A stretch of 62,313 nt of DNA from an uncultured Sinobacteraceae bacterium. GTDB taxonomy: Bacteria > Pseudomonadota > Gammaproteobacteria > Steroidobacterales > Steroidobacteraceae. The first letter of the stretch is position 1; the number at the start of each line of letters is the position of its first letter. The position numbers and the translations under genes are program-made. The notes below the pieces were generated by a model. It made no database searches. It worked only from the letters and a program-made list of their open reading frames with translations, and had not been told where the DNA came from. Location: assembly GCA_937902995.1 (NCBI GenBank), contig CALEKY010000068.1, positions 1 through 62,313 of the forward strand. The letters run 5' to 3'. Positions 1-6,508 of the stretch are shown here, piece after piece.

Positions 1-331
1 CCCACGGGCGGTGTGCCATGTCCGCGTCGGCAATTTGGGCCCACGGACGGTGCGCCATGTCGGCATCCTCAATCTGGGCCCACGGACGATGCGCCATGTC
101 CGCGTCCTCAATTTGAACCCACGGACGGTGCGCCATGTCGGCGTCGGCAATCTGGGCCCATGGACGGTGTGCCATGTCGGCATCCTCGATTTGCGCCCAC
201 GGACGATGCGCCATGTCGGCGTCCTCGATTCGAGCCCACGGACGATGCGCCATGTCGGCGTCGGCAATCTGGGCCCACGGACGGTGCGCCATGTCGGCAT
301 CCTCAATCTGGGCCCACGGGCGGTGTGCCAT
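1..331 (-). repeat. Tandem 39-bp coding repeats (8.5 copies visible)
   Basis: The motif GCCATGTC recurs at 15, 54, 93, 132, 171, 210, 249, 288 and 327, an exact 39-bp period. There are no spacers. Because 39 is a multiple of three, every forward and reverse frame stays open, which explains the spurious ORFs on the other strand. Confidence 0.95.
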
Positions 332-424
332 GTCCGCGTCGACAAGCCGGGCCGGCTCCGTGCTACCCACCCCGCCAAGGATCGAACTCACCATAATCAC
401 GGACGTCGCAAGAATGCTGGACAT
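1..424 (-). CDS. Secreted protein of tandem 13-residue repeats, cut by the left edge
   Basis: The reading frame has no stop before the window edge. It starts at the ATG at 424, with GGGAGG about 9 bases upstream. The N-terminus (MSSILATSVIMVSSILGGVG) is a hydrophobic export signal or membrane anchor. From residue 32 onward there are eight complete and one partial copies of a 13-residue unit, MAHRPWAQI-E/A-DAD. At least 141 residues are visible. Units differ mostly at synonymous positions; the only residue changes are E/A at unit position 10, one Q to R and one A to V. That pattern indicates selection on this frame and not on the plus-strand frames. His, Trp and Asp recur at fixed spacing. I do not recognise the family and assign no function. 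A CRP-like palindrome lies about 80 bases upstream. Confidence 0.8.
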   Translation of the reverse strand, partial: MSSILATSVIMVSSILGGVGSTEPARLVDADMAHRPWAQIEDADMAHRPWAQIADADMAHRPWARIEDADMAHRPWAQIEDADMAHRPWAQIADADMAHRPWVQIEDADMAHRPWAQIEDADMAHRPWAQIADADMAHRPW

Positions 425-500
425 AACCTGTTGCCTCCCGAAAAAAGTTGCTAACCCGGACCGATCCGAGATCGGTTCGCGGGCATAAGCGACGTGGACA

Positions 501-516
501 TGTGACTGCCGTCACA
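501..516. promoter_or_regulatory. Perfect CRP/Vfr/Clp-type palindrome TGTGA-N6-TCACA
   Basis: TGTGA (501-505), spacer CTGCCG, TCACA (512-516). With the flanking A and T the arms extend to ATGTGAC/GTCACAT. This matches the CRP-family consensus half-sites exactly. It lies 77 bases upstream of the repeat-protein start and about 215 bases upstream of the divergent sigma-factor gene. The site is seen directly; binding by a CRP homologue is inferred. Confidence 0.6.
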
Positions 517-517
517 T

Positions 518-561
518 CAGCTACTGGACAACGGGTGAAAAAAGCCAACAATCAGTAGCTG
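518..561. promoter_or_regulatory. 9-bp inverted repeat in the divergent intergenic region
   Basis: CAGCTACTG (518-526) and CAGTAGCTG (553-561) are exact inverted copies separated by 26 bases. They directly follow the CRP-like palindrome. They could be an operator pair or a hairpin in a leader. Nothing else in 562-700 is recognisable. Confidence 0.35.
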
Positions 562-731
562 ACTGAAGCCATATCTCGGGAAAACCCTGACGTCGGAAAG
601 GGCTCTGGTGTTCAGGGGCGACCGTAGGCGGATTCCGGCAACCAGCCGGGAGCAGACATCCGCGCTCCGTGACACACTACTTGTAAGAGTTTTGATTTAG
701 ATTCACTGCACTTACCGCGGGGAGCGCAGTC

Positions 732-1358
732 CTGAGCAATACGATCGCAGCCGCCATCCCTGCGCCGGATCGCCAAGCCGTCACGCGCCTGCTTTCCGCG
801 TGGCGATCGGGCGATGCGCGCGCCCTGGAACGCCTGACGCCGCTCATCTACGAGGAGCTACGCGTCCGGGCGCGGCGTTATATGCGTCGCGAGCGGCCCG
901 GCCACACCCTCCAGGCCACGGCCGTGGTCCACGAGGCGTTCGTGAAGCTCGTGGAAATGAATGTGTCGTGGCAGGACCGCGCACATTTCTTTGCGGTAGC
1001 GGCGAGGCAGATGCGGCGCATCCTCGTCGATCATGCGAAAGCCCGGTATCGGGCCAAGCGGGGCGGAACGACGACCACGAACTCGATCGACGATTTCGAT
1101 ACTCTCGATACGGGTCCGATGACGTCCGGAGACATCGACGTCTTGGAAATCGACGAGGCCCTGGAGCGGCTGGCGGGACATAACCCCCGGCTCGCGGAAA
1201 TCGTCGAGCTGCATTATTTCGGCGGTTTGACCTATCAAGAGCTGTCCGAAACGCTCAAAATCTCCGAAGCCACGGTCGATCGAGACCTGCGGCTCGCGAA
1301 GGCATGGATCCTGAAACAGATTCGGCCGCAAAGGGCACGCACAACGGAATCGTTATGA
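732..1358 (+). CDS. ECF RNA polymerase sigma factor (Sigma70_ECF/PF07638 type)
   Basis: Encodes about 208 residues. The conserved block is RRYMRRERPGHTLQATAVVHEAF, followed by the region-4 helix-turn-helix (LTYQELSETLKISEATVDRDLRLAKAWI). The frame is open from a stop at 693 and has no ATG or GTG before M51 at 882, yet family homology (LLSAWRSGDARALERLTPLIYEELR) begins well upstream. The best start is CTG at 732, with GGGGAGC about 7 bases before it. Region 2.2 lacks the acidic DAED typical of ECF factors and has QATAVVHEAF, with Thr at residue 63. In related sigma factors such as EcfP of Vibrio, a Thr here is phosphorylated by a partner kinase. The gene overlaps the kinase gene by 4 bases (ATGA), so coupled expression is likely. 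Confidence 0.85.
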   Translation: MSNTIAAAIPAPDRQAVTRLLSAWRSGDARALERLTPLIYEELRVRARRYMRRERPGHTLQATAVVHEAFVKLVEMNVSWQDRAHFFAVAARQMRRILVDHAKARYRAKRGGTTTTNSIDDFDTLDTGPMTSGDIDVLEIDEALERLAGHNPRLAEIVELHYFGGLTYQELSETLKISEATVDRDLRLAKAWILKQIRPQRARTTESL

Positions 1359-4114
1359 GCTCCTCGAGTTCAGGGATCGACTCAAATTGGGAACGGTTGC
1401 AGCAACTGTTCTCGCAGGCCGTCGAGCTTCCTCCGGAAAAGCGCGAAGAATTCGTCAAGCGAGAGACCGCCGATAACCCCGAGCTGCGCGAAGAGCTGCT
1501 CGACCTGCTCGCCTGCGACAGCGGCGGCAACTCCACCGGCCCGCTCACGGCCGCACTCGGCGCAGCCATCGATGCGACGACGCGCGACCGGCGCCGCGCC
1601 ATGCTCGGCAAGATCGTCGGCAATTACCGCCTGACCTCCGTCCTCGGCCACGGCGGCACGGGTACCGTTTATCTCGCCGAACGGGCCGACCGGCAGTACT
1701 CCGCACAAGTCGCCGTCAAGATCGTTGACAGTTCCATGCCTGGGGATCTGGGCATGCGATTTCGTGCCGAGCGGCAGATCCTCGCGAGCCTGAACCATCC
1801 GAACATCGCGCGGCTGTTGGACGCCGGCGAGACCGACCACGGTCAGCCCTACCTCATCATGGAATACGTCCATGGTGAGCCCATCGATCGATACTGCGAT
1901 CGACTTCAGCTCGATTTGAACGCGCGGCTCGAGTTGTTCCTGGACGTCTGTGCGGCCGTCCAATACGCCCACCAGAACCTGGTCGTACATCGCGACCTCA
2001 AGCCCGCGAACATCCTCGTAACGGTCGAAGGCAAGCCGAAGCTGCTCGACTTCGGTATCGCCAAGCTCCTGGATGTGGGCGAAGCCGCCGCGATGCTGGC
2101 GCTCACGCGCATGAACGATCGGCTGTTGACGCCCGAGTATGCGAGCCCCGAGCAAATCCTCGGTCGGCCCGTCACGACAGCGAGCGACGTCTATGCGCTG
2201 GGCGTCGTGCTCTACGAGCTGCTCACAGGGTTGCGGCCGTACGTCGTCCCTGCTTCCGCGAGCCAGTTGGAGCTCGAGCGATCGATTTGCATCACGGACC
2301 CGCAGCGACCCAGCGCCGCCGTACGGCGGGCCATCGAAACCGGCCCCGTCGAAGGGCAATCCAACATTGCCGCGATCGCCATCGCTCGCCGGACGAACCC
2401 GGACCGATTGCAGCGCCGCCTCACGGGCGACATCGACGCAATCGTCATGCGTGCGCTGCGCAAAGAGCCGGAGCATCGGTACAGCTCCGTCGAACAGCTG
2501 CAGGCCGACATTCGACGCTACTTGTCGCGCGAACCCGTGGTCGCACGCCAGGGCAACTGGGTCTATTACTCGCAACGATTCGTGCGCCGGCACGCCATCG
2601 GCGTCAGCGTCTCCGCGCTGTTCTTGATACTGGTCCTCGCGTTCGCCGCCACGATGTCCATCCAACGTCAGCAGATCGCCGAAGAGCGCGATCGCGCCAC
2701 CCAGGAACGCGCGCGCGCAGAGAAGGTCTCGAACTTCATGCTCGACGTGTTCGCGTACGCCGAGCCGTTCACGAGCGAGGGCAAGGAAGTCACCGCTCGG
2801 CAGTTGCTGGAACAAGCCGCCCGCAGCATTCAAAGCGATCTCAGCGAGCAGCCTGAAGTCCGTGCGCGCCTGCTGGAATCCATCGGTAAGGCGTTCCGCC
2901 GCCAAGGTCTGAACGAACGTGCCATCGCTTACTACGAGGAAGCGATGCGCATCCGCGAGCAAGCCGAGCTGCCGCTCGATGCGCAAACCGGTTCGCTTCT
3001 CACCGAGCTTGCAATCGCGCTGCGCATTCAGGGTCGGTTCGAGGATGCCGATCGGGCACTGGCGAAGGCGCTGGAGATCTCCAAGTCCGAGGGTAACGAC
3101 CAATCGCTCGCGGGCGCTCAACTGCTCGCGAGCCTCGGCCAGCTCGAGCTGAATCGCGGCAATCTCGACCGCGCAAGCGACTATCTGACCCGTTCGCTCG
3201 AAGTCACTCGCGAAGTCGCCGGACCGCGCAGCACGCACGTTGCCGCGATTCTCATCGACATAGCGAACGTTCGTTCCTGGATGGACGACGTCGACGGCGC
3301 GGAACGGGCGGCCCGCGAGGCGATGAGCATCTATCGCGAGACCGTCGATGAGCGCCACCCGGATCACGTCACGGCCAAGTACCTGCTCGCACGCGTGCTC
3401 AATATGCAGGGCCGCACGGACGATGCCGCGACGCTGTACGAGAACGCGCTGACATTCCAGAAACTCGTGTTCGGCGAAGATAGCGTCCGCGTCGGCCACA
3501 CCATGACCGAGCTCGCCCAGGTTCGTCTGAATCAGAACCGGGTGGACGAAGCCGAGCAGCTCATGGCGCAATCGCTCGAAATCAGCCGCAGGGTTCGCGG
3601 CGAGTCGCATTACACGACGGGTTATCTCCTGTCGGGTCTCGCCCAGATCCATTTCCGCCAAGGCAAGCTGACACAAGCGGAGGACGAAATCCGCCGCTCG
3701 CTCGACATCTTTGCGGCGACGCTGCCGCCCGATCACCAGTACGTCGCGTCGGCCGAGTACGTGATGGGCGAGATTCTCCTCGCGACGGGCCGCCTGCCGG
3801 ATGCCGAAGCGATGCTGACCGCCTCGATGAATCGCTGGAAACGTACGGATGCACCCGCCTGGCGTGCCGGCCGCTCGGCAAGCGCACTCGGCGAGGTGTT
3901 GCATCGCCAGGGTCGCCATGCCGAAGCCGAGAAGTATCTCGTCGAAGGCTTCACGGCGCTGAGCGCAGGTCGCGGCATCGATCAAGACACGCGCGCGAAA
4001 GCCCGCGAGCGCATCGCCAACTTCTACGCTGCTACCAATCAACGACAAAAATTCGAGCAACTCCAACTCGCCGTCAGCCGCGGCTTGCCGCCCACCACCG
4101 CACCGCCGAACTAA
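1355..4114 (+). CDS. Transmembrane Ser/Thr protein kinase with periplasmic TPR domain
   Basis: 919 residues from the ATG at 1355, which overlaps the sigma-factor stop. Residues 1-75 resemble the N-terminal helical region found in sigma-linked kinases. The kinase domain runs from about 90 to 400, with glycine loop LGHGGTGTVYLAE near 98, catalytic HRDLKPANIL near 212, DFGIAKLLD near 232 and activation-segment YASPEQ. A single membrane helix (AIGVSVSALFLILVLAFAAT) lies near 415-436. The rest is many TPR-like helical repeats (for example EDADRALAKALEISKSEG), probably outside the cytoplasm as a sensor. The likely role is phosphorylation of the adjacent ECF factor in response to an envelope signal; that link is inferred from gene order and known EcfP/PknT and EcfK/PknS pairs. 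Confidence 0.92.
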   Translation: MSSSSSGIDSNWERLQQLFSQAVELPPEKREEFVKRETADNPELREELLDLLACDSGGNSTGPLTAALGAAIDATTRDRRRAMLGKIVGNYRLTSVLGHGGTGTVYLAERADRQYSAQVAVKIVDSSMPGDLGMRFRAERQILASLNHPNIARLLDAGETDHGQPYLIMEYVHGEPIDRYCDRLQLDLNARLELFLDVCAAVQYAHQNLVVHRDLKPANILVTVEGKPKLLDFGIAKLLDVGEAAAMLALTRMNDRLLTPEYASPEQILGRPVTTASDVYALGVVLYELLTGLRPYVVPASASQLELERSICITDPQRPSAAVRRAIETGPVEGQSNIAAIAIARRTNPDRLQRRLTGDIDAIVMRALRKEPEHRYSSVEQLQADIRRYLSREPVVARQGNWVYYSQRFVRRHAIGVSVSALFLILVLAFAATMSIQRQQIAEERDRATQERARAEKVSNFMLDVFAYAEPFTSEGKEVTARQLLEQAARSIQSDLSEQPEVRARLLESIGKAFRRQGLNERAIAYYEEAMRIREQAELPLDAQTGSLLTELAIALRIQGRFEDADRALAKALEISKSEGNDQSLAGAQLLASLGQLELNRGNLDRASDYLTRSLEVTREVAGPRSTHVAAILIDIANVRSWMDDVDGAERAAREAMSIYRETVDERHPDHVTAKYLLARVLNMQGRTDDAATLYENALTFQKLVFGEDSVRVGHTMTELAQVRLNQNRVDEAEQLMAQSLEISRRVRGESHYTTGYLLSGLAQIHFRQGKLTQAEDEIRRSLDIFAATLPPDHQYVASAEYVMGEILLATGRLPDAEAMLTASMNRWKRTDAPAWRAGRSASALGEVLHRQGRHAEAEKYLVEGFTALSAGRGIDQDTRAKARERIANFYAATNQRQKFEQLQLAVSRGLPPTTAPPN

Positions 4115-4258
4115 TCGGCGGTCGCATCTGAACGTCTCGCATCTGTTACAGTCTGAAGCCGAATTGCGGCCGATCGCCGCTCGGTGGTTCGACGTTGGGG
4201 CCGACGCCTGCGCGTCCCTCGACTCGAACGAGACTTCAGGCAAGCAGGTGAGCTACCA

Positions 4259-5080
4259 ATGCGCGCACGACCCTTCTGGTCTCGAATCCTCATGATTGTG
4301 GCCGGCTTGGCGATGGCGAGTACGTCCGTCGCAGCGGCGCGGCAGGACGCGCGTCTCATGACGGCGACACAAGTGCTCGAAGAGCTGTATCGCATGCCCG
4401 AGCAGAATATTCCGACGTGGCTGCTGGAACGTGCCTATGCCGTGGCCGTCATCCCCGAAGTGATCAAAGTCGGACTGGCCATCGGCGGACGTCGCGGTAA
4501 AGGCGTGCTCGTCGTGCGCAAGGACGACGGCAGTTGGAGCAGTCCGATCTTCGTGAACCTGACCGGCGGAAGCGTCGGATTCCAACTCGGCGTACAAAGC
4601 ACGGATGTCGTGCTCGTGTTCACTTCGCGTCAGAGCATCGAAGGCATCGTCGGCGGCAAGGTGACGCTGGGTGCAGACGCTTCGGTTGCAGCAGGACCGG
4701 TCGGCCGACAGAGCTCTGCGGCCACCGACGTCGGATTCACAGCGCAGGTGTATTCGTACTCGCGGGCGAAGGGACTGTTCCTCGGCGTGGCGTTGGACGG
4801 TTCGGCGCTGACGATCGATCACCGCTCGAACGAGCAGTACTACGGCCGGTCCGGCGTGCTTGCGAGCGAAATCATGCGCTTCGATACGGCAACGGCACCG
4901 GCTACAGCGCAGACATTCATTGCAGCGCTGCGAAAGTCCATGACGAGTCCGGACACGGCAGCACCGCGTCCTGCGACGAGTCCCGCTCAGACCCCGGGCA
5001 CTCCAGCACCGGCAAGTCCGAGCAGCGTCACGACGTATCCGATGGAGGATCCGTCGCCGGGCACAGAACCGCCGCCGTAA
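4259..5080 (+). CDS. Secreted SYLF-domain (Ysc84-like) protein
   Basis: 273 residues. I chose ATG 4259 because the signal peptide (MRARPFWSRILMIVAGLAMA...VAAA) begins there and AGGTGAG precedes it. The SYLF domain spans roughly residues 25-210: WLLERAYAVAVIPEVIKVGLAIGGRRGKGVLV, SSPIFVNLTGGSVGFQLGVQSTDVVLVF, then KVTLGADASVAAGPVG and YSRAKGLFLGVALDGS. Bacterial members are periplasmic or lipid-associated and their role is mostly unknown; eukaryotic relatives bind phosphoinositides. The C-terminal 50 residues are a Pro/Ser/Thr-rich tail. The gene starts 145 bases after the kinase and may be part of its regulon (inference). Confidence 0.88.
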   Translation: MRARPFWSRILMIVAGLAMASTSVAAARQDARLMTATQVLEELYRMPEQNIPTWLLERAYAVAVIPEVIKVGLAIGGRRGKGVLVVRKDDGSWSSPIFVNLTGGSVGFQLGVQSTDVVLVFTSRQSIEGIVGGKVTLGADASVAAGPVGRQSSAATDVGFTAQVYSYSRAKGLFLGVALDGSALTIDHRSNEQYYGRSGVLASEIMRFDTATAPATAQTFIAALRKSMTSPDTAAPRPATSPAQTPGTPAPASPSSVTTYPMEDPSPGTEPPP

Positions 5081-5124
5081 GCCGCGACGCTCTCGGAGTC
5101 ACTTTTCTGGGCAGCTCGGATCTC

Positions 5125-5292
5125 GTGGTCGAGCGAGCTGCCATCCGCTTTCACGCAGCGGATCCAGCGCTCCAACCGTTCGTCGGCTGCTTCTGGATCA
5201 TCGAAACCGAACGCGGCGCCGCGTTACGCATCGTGCCCGACGACACGACATCGATCGCGATCGAACAGCTTACTCGCAGCTTTCATCCCTGA
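5125..5292 (+). pseudogene. AraC-type regulator N-terminal fragment
   Basis: From GTG 5125 the frame reads VVERAAIRFHAADPALQPFV, then GCFWIIETERGAALRIVPDD. This matches the start of AraC-family regulators with a DUF6597-like domain (P-x-L-x-P-F-V-x-C-x-W). It loses similarity after PDDTTS and stops at 5292, far short of a DNA-binding domain. I read it as a truncated remnant. Confidence 0.45.
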
Positions 5293-5410
5293 GCACGTAC
5301 AACTCTGGGACAAATTCCCGATCTGGTATCACCTGACGTTCTTGTCGTACCTCGTTCCGCTCACCTACGCTGGAAACCGCCTTGCGCACTCTCCGAACAA
5401 GAGGCTTTAG
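5261..5410 (+). pseudogene. Orphan reading-frame remnant of a possible membrane protein
   Basis: In the frame of 5291 the sequence reads LLAAFIPEHVQLWDKFPIWY, then HLTFLSYLVPLTYAGNRLAH, ending at TAG 5408. The composition looks like a real protein (hydrophobic helix, aromatic residues), but there is no start codon or ribosome site and upstream codons lose this character. It is probably the 3' end of a deleted gene joined to the AraC fragment. The parent gene is not recognised. Confidence 0.25.
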
Positions 5411-5434
5411 GCTGTGGACTGTAGGCTGTAGGCC
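5408..5434 (+). repeat. Intergenic repeat family A (GGCTGTAGGCTG type)
   Basis: TAGGCTGTGGACTGTAGGCT followed by GTAGGCC. Similar 8-10 bp units recur at 18825, 29668, 38651 and, in coding regions, near 29789 and 30050-30200. Confidence 0.6.
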
Positions 5435-5526
5435 AAAGTCTTTCCCTTTTTCCTTTTTCCCTTTTCCCGTTTCCCTCCTTCCCTTATTCCCTCCTTCCCT
5501 TATTCCCTCCTTCCCCTATTCCCCTA
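5434..5526. repeat. Long homopyrimidine tract with CCTCCTTCCCTTATT iterations
   Basis: About 90 bases are almost pure C/T on the plus strand, starting AGTCTTTCCC and including repeated units of TTCCCTCCTTCCCTTA. The complementary polypurine strand lies just beyond the stop of the minus-strand hydrolase at 5524. Mirror-symmetric tracts of this kind can form triplex DNA and can pause polymerase. Confidence 0.7.
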
Positions 5527-6459
5527 CTGCCCTCCAAACCCATGCACCGCCAGCCAGTTCTTCACGAGATCCTTCCAGCTGTCGACCGGCGTATTCGTCT
5601 TCGCCATGCCGACCGGACCGCTCAACTTGTCGTAGATGTGTAGCTCCGCGGGTTTGCCCGCCTGCTTCCATTTCACGAACAGCGCGATGAGCCCGTTTGT
5701 GACGTTCCAATGATCCTGAGTGACGGCCATGAAGAGCGGCGGCGCATGCTCCGGCACGTCGATGTCCTGAAGCGCAGGACCGAACAACGAGATGATGAAA
5801 TTCGGATAGGCGTCGCCGGCCGGCCCCATCGCCGTGCCGAGCGCAACACCGCCGCCCGCCGAGATTCCCAGGAATCCGACCTTGTCCGGCTTCACGTTCC
5901 ACTGTGCCGCATTCTTCCGCACCAAACGCAATGCTTGCTGCGCGTCCGCCACGGCCATGTGCAGCACTTCGGTCATTTTCCGATCGTCGGGGGAAGGATT
6001 CGCGTTCGCCGTTTCGAGCAGCTTTGCCACGGAAATCTCGGATTGGCCCCCGAATCCTCGCGGGCCGGGCGCAGACGGTCTCTCTGCGTTGCCGCTCGAT
6101 TGTGCCGGCGGCGGCGCTTGCAGCACGCGATACTTCAACACGAAAGCGGCGATCCCTTGATCGCGCAGCCACTCGATGAGCTCGTCGTCGAGACCGAGAA
6201 AGCGCAGCGCGCCGCCGGGCGCGAAGATCACGGCCGTTCCAGTGGCCTTCGCGCGATCCGGCAGGAACACCGTCAGTGTCGGCTGGCTGACGTTGGCAAC
6301 GATGCGACCGCGGGGCGTCTGCGAGACAGATTCGGGCAACGCCCAAGATTCGGTGCCCGGCGCCTTCCCCGGCCACAGCGGGATCTCTTCCTGCGCAAAC
6401 GCAGGCGCGAGATGCGCAAAACAGATCGCAGTGACGGTCAGGCCGATGAGTTTCTTCAT
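5524..6459 (-). CDS. Secreted alpha/beta-hydrolase (esterase family)
   Basis: 311 residues from ATG 6459, which has GGGGGAGC just upstream and starts the signal peptide MKKLIGLTVTAICFAHLAPAFA. The fold shows IPLWPGKAPG near the mature N-terminus, the oxyanion region IFAPGGALRFLGLDDE, and the nucleophile elbow GISAGGG (Ser). The Asp and His of the triad would lie in the C-terminal third (VTQDHWNV, LHIYDKLSG). BD-FAE/xylan-esterase-like proteins share this layout. It is probably periplasmic and acts on an ester. It is followed 49 bases upstream on the same strand by the CocE-type hydrolase, so the two may be co-transcribed. Confidence 0.88.
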   Translation of the reverse strand: MKKLIGLTVTAICFAHLAPAFAQEEIPLWPGKAPGTESWALPESVSQTPRGRIVANVSQPTLTVFLPDRAKATGTAVIFAPGGALRFLGLDDELIEWLRDQGIAAFVLKYRVLQAPPPAQSSGNAERPSAPGPRGFGGQSEISVAKLLETANANPSPDDRKMTEVLHMAVADAQQALRLVRKNAAQWNVKPDKVGFLGISAGGGVALGTAMGPAGDAYPNFIISLFGPALQDIDVPEHAPPLFMAVTQDHWNVTNGLIALFVKWKQAGKPAELHIYDKLSGPVGMAKTNTPVDSWKDLVKNWLAVHGFGGQ

Positions 6460-6508
6460 TGTGCTCCCCCGAAATAGGTTTCGCCGCGATGCGCTTTCCG
6501 ATTGTGCG

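Noticed and set aside
1..331. CRISPR-like array
   Set aside because: The 39-bp units are contiguous with no spacers and are multiples of three inside a coding frame.
11..488. Plus-strand ORFs made of 13-residue repeats in all frames
   Set aside because: They are mirror images of the 39-bp repeat. Only the minus-strand frame has an export signal, ribosome site and residue conservation with synonymous drift.
1382..4243. 953-residue minus-strand ORF opposite the kinase
   Set aside because: Shadow of the kinase/TPR gene. It has no family likeness and is rich in Arg, His and Asp, typical of antisense frames in GC-rich DNA.
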